Positions 48,678 to 57,635 of a stretch of 64,000 nucleotides of DNA are shown here, one piece after another. The notes beneath the pieces were generated by a model. The model saw only the letters and a list, made by a program, of their open reading frames with translations. It did not search any database and was not told where the DNA came from. The position numbers and the translations under genes were made by a program. How positions within the stretch are numbered: the first letter of the stretch is position 1; every line of letters begins with the position of its first letter. Source of the stretch: [Eubacterium] saphenum (GTDB lineage Bacteria; Bacillota; Clostridia; Oscillospirales; Ruminococcaceae); NCBI GenBank assembly GCA_004555855.1, contig SFJQ01000001.1, positions 62,001 through 126,000 on the forward strand. Reading direction: 5' to 3'.

Positions 48678-49667
48678 TCAATTCCCTGTAAAATTTTCTA
48701 TCATTATCGCTTTTTTATTATTGTAAGTACCGAGCTTTCCGTCGCACCAGTCGCGATTGCCGACGCGAACCTGAATATTCTCGGAAATTTTCTTGTTTAA
48801 CGGAATAACGTCGTTTACCTGTAATGTCAGCACCTCGTACATATCGAGATTTATCGTGCCCAGAATTGCCTTAACCTCAAGCTCCGTTGTGCTTATGCCG
48901 TACATAATGCTGTCGCGGCGTTCGGTTTCGCGGCGCTCGTCGGTTTTGCGCTTCGAGCCGGTGTAGCGCGAGATGAACTTGCTCATAATCTCATCGAGGT
49001 TGATTGCGGGGATACAAACGGAGATAACCGAGCGCGTGTTGTTTATCTCAACTTCCAGAGCTACTATAATTACCGTGTCCTCGTGACCGATTGTCTGTAC
49101 AACGCGCGAGTTGGTTTCGATGCCGATAAGACGCGGCTCGAGGTCGATGTGGGTGAGCCAAGGCTCCTTGAGCAGCTCCGCGAAGGACCTCATAATATCC
49201 GACATAATGGTAATTTCGATTTCCGTGAAATCGCGGCTGGTGTCGGAGTATTCGCCCTTGCCGCCGAGCAGACGGTCAATCATCGTGTAAGTAACCGCGT
49301 TTGAAACCTGAATAATAACGTCGGTTTCGCTGATTTCATCGTTTTTGATACCGAGGTCAACCATTCCCATCATAACGTAATCGGGAAGCGCGTTGTTGAA
49401 CTCGCTGTAACGCTGTTCCTCGATATTAACGAGGCTCACACGGCAGTAAAGCCTGAGCATACCGGTAAGGTAAGACGACAGCAAGCGCGCGTAGTTCTCG
49501 AAAATGCTCTCGAGGACCTTGATTTGTTCCTTGGTGAACTTTTTCGGGGCGCGGAAGTCATATTCCTTGACAGCGGTTTCCTCTTTCTGCGATATGATAG
49601 GCTCGGCTCCGTTGGCGACGCTTTTGAGCATCTCATCAATCTGCGCCTGCGTCAGTACGTCTGCCAC
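48678..49667 (-). CDS. fliM: Flagellar motor switch protein FliM
   Basis: C-ring switch subunit, 329 residues. The CheY-P-binding N-terminus is VLTQAQIDEMLKSV; the middle CheC-like domain contains DYVMMGMVDLGIKND and VTYTMIDRLLGGKGE; the C-terminal SpoA/FliN-like domain ends with VRVGNRDWCDGKLGTYNNKK. Start is a GTG after GAGGGG. Next to fliY, with motB upstream. Confidence 0.95.
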   Translation of the reverse strand: MADVLTQAQIDEMLKSVANGAEPIISQKEETAVKEYDFRAPKKFTKEQIKVLESIFENYARLLSSYLTGMLRLYCRVSLVNIEEQRYSEFNNALPDYVMMGMVDLGIKNDEISETDVIIQVSNAVTYTMIDRLLGGKGEYSDTSRDFTEIEITIMSDIMRSFAELLKEPWLTHIDLEPRLIGIETNSRVVQTIGHEDTVIIVALEVEINNTRSVISVCIPAINLDEIMSKFISRYTGSKRKTDERRETERRDSIMYGISTTELEVKAILGTINLDMYEVLTLQVNDVIPLNKKISENIQVRVGNRDWCDGKLGTYNNKKAIMIENFTGN

Positions 49668-49714
49668 TATATCACCCCTCTTTAATCATCAAATACAAAA
49701 CCGTGATCGCTAAA

Positions 49715-50695
49715 TCACTCTTTGCTTTCGGACTCTTCCTTATCGACAACAAACTGACCGGAATCGATAAAACCTGGCCACATTGACGTGCCGCCGCCCG
49801 TGCTTTCGCTCTCATAGCGGTCCTTGATTGCGCCGATAATCTTGTCGGCAGAGCCCTCGGGAAGCGTATCCGGATCGACAGGCTTCTGTCCCTGCGGGTC
49901 GAACTCCTCCGTCGGCAGGTTGAAGTCGTATTTCAGGATATCCTGAATAACATCGGGGTCGTTCAAATCCAGCTCATCTCTGAGCAGCGTGACCTCAACG
50001 CGGCGGTTTTTCGCCATATTTTCGATAGAATCGTTCGGCGCAACCGGCTCGTTCGGGCCGCTCGCCTTCATTCGATACTTGGAAAAATCAACGGTTTCGC
50101 GATTTTTGAAGTGCAGATAAACGCTGTTTGCGCGGTTTGCACTCAGCAGGAAATCGCCCGTTTTGTCTGTGCCGTCATCGGCGGTGTGACCGGAAACGGT
50201 GAGCGTTCTGATGAAGCTCTGAACGCTCTTGAGCGCGGGAATAATCCCGTCAAGCACCTGCCTACCCTCTTCCTTCAGGATATAGCTTCCCCCGTCAAAG
50301 AAAACGGAGTCGTTGAAGCGTATGGTAAGGTGAGCCGCGCCCTGTTCAACCGCGACTTGGTCTGCAAGATTGTTGTTGTCGATATACTCGGCAAGGTAGA
50401 CGTAGAGCTGGTCGAAGCTCTGCGGCATTTCGCCCTCGCCGCCCGTCTGCTGCGTGCTGCTGTCGGTGACGCCGCCCGTGCTCTCGGCGGCAGGGTCAAG
50501 CTCGGCAACAACGTTGTTTATGTATTTACCGCGCGACTGAAACGCCTGGTAGATATACTGAAGCTTGGTTTCATCAAGATTGGAGCAAGCGAACAGCAGC
50601 ACGAAAAACGTAAGCAAAAGCGTAACCATGTCCGCGTATGTATTCAGCCAATCGCCGACGTTACTGTCGCCCTTTTTCGGAGGCATTTTAGCCAT
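49715..50695 (-). CDS. motB: Flagellar stator protein MotB
   Basis: 326 residues. A single membrane helix carries the proton- or ion-binding D22 in NTYADMVTLLLTFFVLLFA. A linker and plug region follow, then the OmpA-like peptidoglycan-binding domain (LTVSGHTADDG, LSANRANSVYLHF, NRRVEVTLL). A C-terminal extension of about 80 acidic residues goes beyond the OmpA domain. ATG at 50695 is 9 bases after AGGAG. Possibly transcribed from an internal promoter. Confidence 0.94.
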   Translation of the reverse strand: MAKMPPKKGDSNVGDWLNTYADMVTLLLTFFVLLFACSNLDETKLQYIYQAFQSRGKYINNVVAELDPAAESTGGVTDSSTQQTGGEGEMPQSFDQLYVYLAEYIDNNNLADQVAVEQGAAHLTIRFNDSVFFDGGSYILKEEGRQVLDGIIPALKSVQSFIRTLTVSGHTADDGTDKTGDFLLSANRANSVYLHFKNRETVDFSKYRMKASGPNEPVAPNDSIENMAKNRRVEVTLLRDELDLNDPDVIQDILKYDFNLPTEEFDPQGQKPVDPDTLPEGSADKIIGAIKDRYESESTGGGTSMWPGFIDSGQFVVDKEESESKE

Positions 50696-50742
50696 TTCGC
50701 TCAACTCCTTCCTTATTTTTCCTATATTTAGAAAATTCTCCC

Positions 50743-50825
50743 ATTATACGGGAAAAACTGCCAAAGGGCACACTTTGCCCCTTAACATCTCACTCTATTA
50801 TAACATACATTTGCGAAAATTGCAA
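50743..50825 (-). promoter_or_regulatory. Internal promoter and hairpin upstream of motB
   Basis: In the 224-base motA-motB gap, reverse strand: TTGCAA at 50825-50820, a 17-base spacer, TATAAT at 50802-50797. Downstream lies a hairpin (AAGGGGCA against TGCCCTTT, about 50763-50784) and then a second isolated TATAAT at 50748-50743 without a -35. The hairpin is followed by GGCAG then T5, so it may attenuate. Confidence 0.6.
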
Positions 50826-50919
50826 ATACTTTTTTCGCTTTTTGTAAAATTTTTATGAATTTTTGTATAAAATCCCGACAAAATTCCATCGCTGTAAAAT
50901 TTTGCGAGAAAAACAACTG

Positions 50920-51720
50920 TTATTTCGCGTTTGTTTCGGGCTTTTTGGAGCTCTTCGGGAGCATAAACTCGAGCTTTTCCTGAATGTAGCGCGGGTTTGA
51001 GCCGCCTGCGATTGCAAGCACGCCCTCTTCGATAATCTGCATACACAGCAGCTCCTCGTCGTGGGTGTTTTTGAGCGCCATACCGACAGGCGCAAACAAG
51101 ACGTTCGCGAAAAGCGAGCCGTAGAACGTTGTGATAAGAGCGGTCGCCATACCGCCCGTAAGAGCCTGCGGGTTTGACAGGTCGAGGCTCGCGAGCATGT
51201 TGATAAGTCCGACAAGCGTTCCCAACATACCGAACGCGGGGAAAATCGCGACGCCCTTTTCAAAGAACGCGCGTCCATTTTCGTGACGTTCGCACATAAA
51301 CATAATCGTATCATCGAGCATTCCGCGCACCTTTTCGGGGTCGTTTGCGTCAACGATAAGCATAAGGCTGGACTTCATAAACGGGTCGGTACACTGATTT
51401 GCGCTCTCTTCAAGGGCAAGCAGACCGCGTGTACGGGCAACCTGCGCGTACTCGACAATATCGGCGATGTACTTGTTCGGGTCGTACTTTTTCGGCTTGA
51501 TGGCAAGTCCGAAGCGCTTTCCGATACCCTTGAGGTAGGACATCGGGAACGACGCAAACAAACAGCCTATTGTACCGCCGACTGTGATAGCCAGCGACTG
51601 GATATCGATAAAGTTCGTGAACGCGCCGAAATCAACAGTTCCCTTCGCCATATCGAAAACGATACCGAAAACAACCATTCCGAACGCCAGAACCCAGCCT
51701 ATGATAAGCGATAAATTCAA
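50920..51720 (-). CDS. motA: Flagellar stator protein MotA
   Basis: Stator channel subunit of 266 residues with four membrane helices (SLIIGWVLAFGMVVFGIVF; SLAITVGGTIGCLFASFPM; FPAFGMLGTLVGLINMLAS; GGMATALITTFYGSLFANVL). PAFGMLGTLVG is the MotA signature proline region. The charged cytoplasmic loop is present between helices 2 and 3. The start is a TTG after GAGGGA. A gap of 224 bases to motB is unusual for this pair. Confidence 0.95.
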   Translation of the reverse strand: MNLSLIIGWVLAFGMVVFGIVFDMAKGTVDFGAFTNFIDIQSLAITVGGTIGCLFASFPMSYLKGIGKRFGLAIKPKKYDPNKYIADIVEYAQVARTRGLLALEESANQCTDPFMKSSLMLIVDANDPEKVRGMLDDTIMFMCERHENGRAFFEKGVAIFPAFGMLGTLVGLINMLASLDLSNPQALTGGMATALITTFYGSLFANVLFAPVGMALKNTHDEELLCMQIIEEGVLAIAGGSNPRYIQEKLEFMLPKSSKKPETNAK

Positions 51721-51769
51721 AACAATCCCTCATTTCAGTTTTTTTTGCAATCCTTGCATTAACCTTGAA

Positions 51770-51991
51770 TTATGTCAAAGGTGCGTCCGTTTTTCCGGAT
51801 TTCAAGCGGTCACGGCGCGCCAACCTGTTTTTTTCGCGAATTTTTTCCATAAGTTCGCTTATACTTTCGCGAACGATATAGCTGTGCCCGTTTTCGAGAA
51901 CAATCACGGTATCGGGCGTTTCGTTTACGACTTCAATCAGCTCCTCGTTTAACAGGAACTCTTTTCCGTCGAGCTTTGTCAGAATAATCAT
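51770..51991 (-). CDS. flbD: Flagellar protein FlbD
   Basis: Short protein of 73 residues: MIILTKLDGKEFLLNEELIE, then PDTVIVLENGHSYIVRES and a basic tail. FlbD-like small proteins lie between flgE and motA in many Firmicutes and spirochetes; the role is unclear and differs from the Caulobacter regulator of the same name. Normal length. Confidence 0.9.
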   Translation of the reverse strand: MIILTKLDGKEFLLNEELIEVVNETPDTVIVLENGHSYIVRESISELMEKIREKNRLARRDRLKSGKTDAPLT

Positions 51992-52053
51992 AATTTACCG
52001 CCAAAAACCAGCTCACGCGCGGGGTTTTTACGCCCCGCGCCGAGCGTAATCAA

Positions 52054-54198
52054 TTATCTCTTGAGCGAAAGAAGCTCTTCAAGCATTGTGTCGGAAACCG
52101 TGATTACACGGGAGTTTGCCTGGAAGCCTCTCTGTGTGGTAATCATATCGGTGAACTCCTGCGAAAGGTCAACGTTCGACATCTCGAGCGTATTCGACAG
52201 AATGCTGCCTGCGCCGCTGTCGCCGCCTGCGGTCGCGAGCTTGGGCGAACCGGAAGCAACCGTTTCCGCGAAATTCGTGCCGCCCACCTGAGAAAGACCG
52301 TTCGGGTTCTCGAACAGCGCAACGTCGATTCTTCCGAGCGTGAGGTAGCCGTGAACGGGGTGAATACCAACGATTGTGCCGTCCGTCTGGATTACAACAT
52401 CGCACGAATCAAGCGGCTGAGGTCCGCCAAGACGTCCGTCCTCGAGAGCGAAGGTGGAAAGGCTCTTTGCAACGCCCGTGAAGAAGCTGTCCGCGCCGTC
52501 CATCGGAGAAATCGAGGGGTTGCCGCCGAAGAACGCTTCTCTCATCTGCGGGTTCCAGGTCGTTGTAACCGTTTCAGCCGTAAAGCCTGCCGCTGCTGCG
52601 TCTGCTGCCGTTGTGCCGTCGGGCTTGCGGTAGGTTGTTGTACCGTCGGTGGGCAAACCGTCAGCGCCAAAGGTTGTCGCGTCCGTAACAATCATCTGCG
52701 CGCCCGAAGGGTCGGTCACGATAACATCATACTTTCCGCCCGCATTCAGGGAAACCTCGATGGAGTTGTTTTTCAGTCCCGAGATATTCGCCATTGTGAG
52801 AATTTTCTTCTCGTTGCCGCGCGCCGCTGTCTTAATTTTGTCGTTTACATCTGCAACGGTTGTATCGTTGCAAACGGTGATGGTAAGCTCGTTCTCGTTC
52901 CAGACGGCGTTTGTCTTGCCGTAGCCCGCAACATAAGCGAAGGTTATCTTATAATTGTTTGCATACTCGCCCGCAACGGTTGCCGCAACGTCAAATCCGC
53001 CCGTAGAGCCGTTTGTACCGTCGGTTTTGAGAGCATCTGCCTCCATCTTTGTAAGAACTTCTTCTCTTGTCGTCTTGTTGGACGGGAGAACGTAGTTCGT
53101 GCAGGTAAGCTCGGGATAAGTGATATTCGCGGAGGTTTTCTCCTTGATAGCGTTGTTGATTTCCTCAGCAGTAGAGTCGCCGTTTATCTTGATTGTCCAG
53201 GTAGTTGTAGCCGCATCATATTCCGCGCTTGTTGTTAAATAACCTGCGTCATAATCCAGCTTTACCGAAACCTTGTCGCCGAGAACCTTGCTTGTTGCAA
53301 AGCCTATGTAGGAATGCTTGGTAATTGTTGCGCCGAGCGCGTCGGTTTCGGAGTAGGTTTCGTGGAACATACAGCTGTCGTTTGTGGTCTTGAAAGACAA
53401 GCCGGTGATGCTGTTCTTTGCGATAACCGCCTCGGGGTTGTCGGGAATGCTCTCGAACTCAAACTGAAGCGAAACGTCATCGGGAAGAGTAATACCGCCT
53501 GCGTCAAGCGCTTTCTGGATAGCTTGCTCAAAAGCGTCCTCGGAAGCGTACTGTTCGTCCTGATTGAAGAAGATGTTCAAAATACCGTTCGCGTAGGTCG
53601 CGTAGGGATATTCCGCGGGAGTGAACGTAACAGTCATATCGGTGTTATCCGAAGGCGCGCTCACGGAGAGCGTTACATTCACGCCGTTTACTTTCTTTGT
53701 TGCGGAGGAAGGATTGGCGTCGGTGTCGGGGATAATAATTCTGATTGCCTCGGAGGAAGGCTCAACGCCGTTTGAGTCGCCCGTAACGCCGAGAACGTGA
53801 TAACCCGAAGCGTTTACGAGATAGCCGTCCGCGTCAACGGAGAAAGCGCCCGCTCTGGTGTAGAAGATGTTTCCCGAGCCGTCCATTACCTGAAAGAAGC
53901 CCTCGCCGTCAAGCGCCATATCCCACTTGCTGTCGGTGTAGGTGAAGCCCGACTGCGTCATATTTGCAACGGTTGAGTTCAAGCGAACGCCGTAACCTAC
54001 CTGTGCAGGGTTTACGCCGCCGAGCGTGGAAGTACCCGAAGAAGGGTTGATTTTGTTCTGATAGTAAACGTCCTTGAACGTTACCACGCCTGACTTAAAG
54101 CCTGTGGTGTTTACGTTTGCGATATTGTTACCGATAACGTCCATTTTGGACTGGTGCGTTTTCAAGCCGGAAACGCCCGAATATAACGATTTAACCAT
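52054..54198 (-). CDS. flgE: Flagellar hook protein FlgE
   Basis: Hook subunit of 714 residues, larger than the 400-500 of many species because of an expanded central variable region rich in Thr/Asn/Ala. N-terminal axial motif: LKTHQSKMDVIGNNIANVNT. C-terminal: SNTLEMSNVDLSQEFTDMIT followed by QRGFQANSRVITVSDTMLEE. ATG at 54198 follows GGAGG; a TTG at 54210 lies over that site. Follows the small flagellar operon protein. Confidence 0.94.
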   Translation of the reverse strand: MVKSLYSGVSGLKTHQSKMDVIGNNIANVNTTGFKSGVVTFKDVYYQNKINPSSGTSTLGGVNPAQVGYGVRLNSTVANMTQSGFTYTDSKWDMALDGEGFFQVMDGSGNIFYTRAGAFSVDADGYLVNASGYHVLGVTGDSNGVEPSSEAIRIIIPDTDANPSSATKKVNGVNVTLSVSAPSDNTDMTVTFTPAEYPYATYANGILNIFFNQDEQYASEDAFEQAIQKALDAGGITLPDDVSLQFEFESIPDNPEAVIAKNSITGLSFKTTNDSCMFHETYSETDALGATITKHSYIGFATSKVLGDKVSVKLDYDAGYLTTSAEYDAATTTWTIKINGDSTAEEINNAIKEKTSANITYPELTCTNYVLPSNKTTREEVLTKMEADALKTDGTNGSTGGFDVAATVAGEYANNYKITFAYVAGYGKTNAVWNENELTITVCNDTTVADVNDKIKTAARGNEKKILTMANISGLKNNSIEVSLNAGGKYDVIVTDPSGAQMIVTDATTFGADGLPTDGTTTYRKPDGTTAADAAAAGFTAETVTTTWNPQMREAFFGGNPSISPMDGADSFFTGVAKSLSTFALEDGRLGGPQPLDSCDVVIQTDGTIVGIHPVHGYLTLGRIDVALFENPNGLSQVGGTNFAETVASGSPKLATAGGDSGAGSILSNTLEMSNVDLSQEFTDMITTQRGFQANSRVITVSDTMLEELLSLKR

Positions 54199-54295
54199 AT
54201 TGACCTCCAAATTTGTTATTTACCGTGTGCGTGACTTCAGTCGCAAGCCCCGCCTGAATTCCCGAAGGTCCGTTCAGCAGATGAACGTTATGCGT

Positions 54296-54697
54296 TCATA
54301 CAATCACGGTAGAGTCGATTTTTGTGAAAATGTTCCCTTTAAGCTCCTCCTGAGCTATGGCGGTGACAACCTTGTTGTTCTTGACGCTGACCACAAAAGC
54401 GTTGCTGTCCACAAGAACGAGCGCGTCGCTGCTGCCCTTATCGGCTGCGATTTCAACCGCTTTGTTAAGCCGCTCGAGCGTGTCGCCCTCGGTCACGTCG
54501 ATACTTCTCTCCGAAAGCCGCTGAATAGCGTGCTTTGAAAAGCTGACGCCTTGTTTTTCCTCGATTTTGCTTTGCAGAGCCGCCGCAAAGCTTTCGCCTC
54601 CGGTTTCCTGCACTCTCGGGGAATTTTCGGGAGAAACGCCGTTTCCCGTGGTAACGCTTATTTGATTGCGGAGCGCCAGATATTCGCTTATCAGCAT
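54296..54697 (-). CDS. Flagellar operon protein (TIGR02530-like)
   Basis: 133-residue protein found between flgD and flgE in many Firmicutes. Family pattern: FSKHAIQRLSERSIDVTEGD, then DALVLVDSNAFVVSVKNNKV and FTKIDSTVIV at the C-terminus. Probably a hook assembly factor, but the function is not proven. AAGGAGG precedes the ATG. A 97-base gap to flgE has no clear feature. Confidence 0.88.
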   Translation of the reverse strand: MLISEYLALRNQISVTTGNGVSPENSPRVQETGGESFAAALQSKIEEKQGVSFSKHAIQRLSERSIDVTEGDTLERLNKAVEIAADKGSSDALVLVDSNAFVVSVKNNKVVTAIAQEELKGNIFTKIDSTVIV

Positions 54698-54717
54698 AAA
54701 ACAAGCCTCCTTGCAAA

Positions 54718-55563
54718 TCAGCCCTCGATACCCTGAACTGCCGTTATCTGATCCTCTTCCTCTTCATCAGCGAGGTCTGCGATATCCTCAACCTTTTTGT
54801 CGGGAATGATTGCTCCCATCTGAAGTACGGTTTCTTCCTCGTTGCTGATAAAGTCCTGTTCACCGCCCTGCGTATCGTCCTCGATAACGGTTGCATAAGT
54901 AACCTCGGTGATATCGGCGAGCGCGTAAACTCTGTCGTTGATAACCGCCGAAATAACGCCGTCCTTGATGCGAATAGAAGCGATAAAGCCCTCGTCCTCG
55001 GTGGTTACGCCGTTCTCGGTTTTTGAAACCGACGCGTACATTCCGACCATCGAAGAAGCTCTTGCGATACTGTCGCCGAGCGCGTTTGTCGAGTTCAAAA
55101 GACCGTCCGTGCCGTCCGAGGTGCTGTCCTTTTCGGTATCCTTAACCGCGGTGATTTTCGACAAATCAAAGCTCTCTCCGTCAATTTTCACGGTATAGCT
55201 GTTGTTCGACGAGTTTTTGGTAACGCTTTCGACAACGCCGGTTTTTGTGACGAGATTTTTGCCGTCCATCTTGGAAGCTGTCGCCGTTTTCCCGACAAGA
55301 CTTGCCGCGTAGTTTGCCATCGCGTAGGTGCTGGAATCGCGCGCGTACTGCATCTGGCTGAATGTCGCGAGCTGCGAGATAAACTCGGTGTTTGAAGTAG
55401 GTTCGAGCGGGTCCTGATTGGTCATTTCAGCAACCAGAAGCTGCATAAACGTTTCGGAATTTACAAGCTCTTTTGTCGAATCAACGTATTTGTCCTTGTA
55501 CTTTTCGTAGTTGGACTGCGCCTGCTGCGATGATGACAGAATGCCCGAAATATCATTCGGCAT
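54718..55563 (-). CDS. flgD: Flagellar hook cap/assembly protein FlgD
   Basis: 281 residues. N-terminal FlgD motif FMQLLVAEMTNQDPLEPTSN, then TEFISQLATFSQMQ; central region around TATASKMDGKNLV; an acidic C-terminal tail of about 30 residues (LADEEEEDQ) not typical of the family. Caps the growing hook. AGGAGG precedes the ATG. Sits between fliK and the small operon protein. Confidence 0.92.
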   Translation of the reverse strand: MPNDISGILSSSQQAQSNYEKYKDKYVDSTKELVNSETFMQLLVAEMTNQDPLEPTSNTEFISQLATFSQMQYARDSSTYAMANYAASLVGKTATASKMDGKNLVTKTGVVESVTKNSSNNSYTVKIDGESFDLSKITAVKDTEKDSTSDGTDGLLNSTNALGDSIARASSMVGMYASVSKTENGVTTEDEGFIASIRIKDGVISAVINDRVYALADITEVTYATVIEDDTQGGEQDFISNEEETVLQMGAIIPDKKVEDIADLADEEEEDQITAVQGIEG

Positions 55564-55584
55564 ACTTTTTCCTCCTTTCTGAAA

Positions 55585-57096
55585 TTACATAGCCGCGATG
55601 ATGTCCGCGAAGGATTTTTCGTCGTCGTCATCTTGGTTTTCGCCCTGATTTTGCTGCGTGAAATAGGGATTTTTGCTGCTGCCGTTGTAGTCCTGCGCGT
55701 ACGCTTCCTGCTGCGACTCGCGAACCGTCTGCCAGCTTTCGAGGTTAATTCCGCTGTCCTTCAGATTGGACTGCATAAGTTCGCTGTGCTGCTCGAGAAT
55801 ACGCTGTGTTCTTGCGTTCTCCGCCGAAATTGTCACGGAAACCGCGCCGTCTGCCGCTTTGGTCATTTTAACGGTAATCCTGCCGAGTTCCTCGGGATTG
55901 AGCACTAGCGAATATTCGGTCTGCTCCTTGTTCTCGGAAACCGCCGTTTCAACCGCCTTCATCGCCTGACTTACGATTTCGCTCGGTCTGACGGAAACCT
56001 CGCCGTCCTCCCACCTGAAAACAATCGGGCTGTCGGAGTTAAGCGGATTTTGCGCGTTCACGGGGGCGTTCTGCTCGGAAACCGGCTTTGCTTTCGCGTT
56101 TTTGAGCATCTCAAGCTCCTCGCTCACCGTGGTTTTCACGCTTTCGGTGCGCTGTCTGAACTCGGGAATTTCCGCGCTTTGCTCGGTCTTTTCGGGAATT
56201 TCCGCCGCCGTTTTTTGTTCGGGCGCCTCGCTTGTCTTGACCTCAACCTTTGAGATTTCGCCCTCGGAAACCGCCTTCTGAAGCGCGTTCAGCTTCTCCT
56301 CGCCGAGATTTTGAAGCTCCTTTGGAATTTCGCTCCGAGCGGGATTTTGCTGTCCGAAATCGGCGCTGTTCTGCGGTTTTTCAGCAAATGTAACGGGAAT
56401 TTCACTCGTTTCGTCATTTTGCACAAACACATCAAACTTACCGACATCGGCTTCCTGAAATTTCTGCTCGGTTTTCGGCTGTAAATCGGGAATTTGCTCC
56501 GTCTGAACCGCAATCTCTGAAACCGCGATTTGCTCGGGAATTTCCTCTGAAAGCACCGCGTTTTCAGCCGTTTCCTCGCCCGTCATCGCCTTCAACAGCT
56601 GTGCAAGCTCGGCTAAAACTCCGCTGTTCTGAAGCTGCTTTGAGAAATCGTTTTTGACGGTTTCTTCGGTCGGGAACAAGTCCTTGGGCTTTTCCGAAGC
56701 GTTCTCGCTGAACTGCGAAATCGCCTGCAAGAACTCCGGCGTGAGCAGCTCAATCGGGAGATTTTCCACGTCAAGCTCGCCTTTGAGCACCTTCATCGCC
56801 AAATCGCGCGGATTTTCGGGCATCACCCGCCCCGTTTCCTTGTCGATGTAGATAATTCCTGCTTTTTCCAGCTCCTCCAGCGTCGGGACGTCGTATTTTC
56901 CGTCGTCAATCGCCTCTTGAACCTCTCGGAATTTCTCCGATTTGCCGTCAAACTGCGCGAGCATTTCCTCAAACTTTGAGCTTTGCTGTTGGTCTGCCTC
57001 AGCCGCCGCGTCAAAATTCCGCGCAGCCATCGCCGCGTCCGAAATCGCGAAATCGCTTCGCAGATTTGCCGTACTTGGCGTCAAGCTAACTGCCAT
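55585..57096 (-). CDS. fliK: Flagellar hook-length control protein FliK
   Basis: 503 residues. Long Glu/Pro/Lys-rich disordered N-terminal and middle region works as the molecular ruler; the conserved Flg_hook domain lies at about 375-470 (YSLVLNPEELGRITVKMTKA, VTISAENARTQRILEQHSEL, LKDSGINLESWQTV). It switches FlhB from rod/hook to filament export. AAAGAGGTGAG precedes the ATG. Identity rests on domain plus position between fliJ and flgD. Confidence 0.88.
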   Translation of the reverse strand: MAVSLTPSTANLRSDFAISDAAMAARNFDAAAEADQQQSSKFEEMLAQFDGKSEKFREVQEAIDDGKYDVPTLEELEKAGIIYIDKETGRVMPENPRDLAMKVLKGELDVENLPIELLTPEFLQAISQFSENASEKPKDLFPTEETVKNDFSKQLQNSGVLAELAQLLKAMTGEETAENAVLSEEIPEQIAVSEIAVQTEQIPDLQPKTEQKFQEADVGKFDVFVQNDETSEIPVTFAEKPQNSADFGQQNPARSEIPKELQNLGEEKLNALQKAVSEGEISKVEVKTSEAPEQKTAAEIPEKTEQSAEIPEFRQRTESVKTTVSEELEMLKNAKAKPVSEQNAPVNAQNPLNSDSPIVFRWEDGEVSVRPSEIVSQAMKAVETAVSENKEQTEYSLVLNPEELGRITVKMTKAADGAVSVTISAENARTQRILEQHSELMQSNLKDSGINLESWQTVRESQQEAYAQDYNGSSKNPYFTQQNQGENQDDDDEKSFADIIAAM

Positions 57097-57156
57097 TTTC
57101 TCACCTCTTTCCTATTGTAATATGTATATCAAGGCAAAATGCCGTTGATAACAAAA

Positions 57157-57615
57157 TTACTTCTGCGCCGCGATTGCTCCCCTGACTGCGCCGCCGCTCA
57201 CGAACTCCTCGATGAAAAGCTCGTTTTCCTTTCCCTCGGCAGCCTTGTACTCCTCGAGCTGCTTTTCCTCGAGCTTTTCGAGCGTTCGAACGTCCTTTGT
57301 CGCGTCCACGACAACCGAAAGCTGCTTGTCAATCTCCTGCTGTTTGAGGATTGCCCGCTGCTCACATTCATGGATTTCCTGCTGCAAAGTAACAATATAG
57401 CGCTTTCTCATACTGATTTCCGCTGCGGGAAGCCCGACTGCGCTTGAAGTCACGAGGTCGTTCGAGTATCTGACAACCTTCTCCGTCAGCTCATCGCGCC
57501 TGTCGTTTATCCGCCTGAGGTCGCCCTGAAGCACCGCGAGCGCGTTTTTCTGACGGTCAAGCTCCTGCTCGCGGAAGTCCATCAGCTTTTGCAAGGTAAA
57601 CTGAAATTTCTTCAT
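57157..57615 (-). CDS. fliJ: Flagellar export protein FliJ
   Basis: 152-residue coiled-coil export chaperone escort. MKKFQFTLQKLMDFREQELD is the family start; heptad-rich helices run through most of the length. Binds FliI and FlhA. ATG at 57615 follows GGGTGA; a GTG nine bases upstream overlaps it. Lies directly after fliI. Confidence 0.9.
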   Translation of the reverse strand: MKKFQFTLQKLMDFREQELDRQKNALAVLQGDLRRINDRRDELTEKVVRYSNDLVTSSAVGLPAAEISMRKRYIVTLQQEIHECEQRAILKQQEIDKQLSVVVDATKDVRTLEKLEEKQLEEYKAAEGKENELFIEEFVSGGAVRGAIAAQK

Positions 57616-57635
57616 CAAAATCACCCATATACGGC

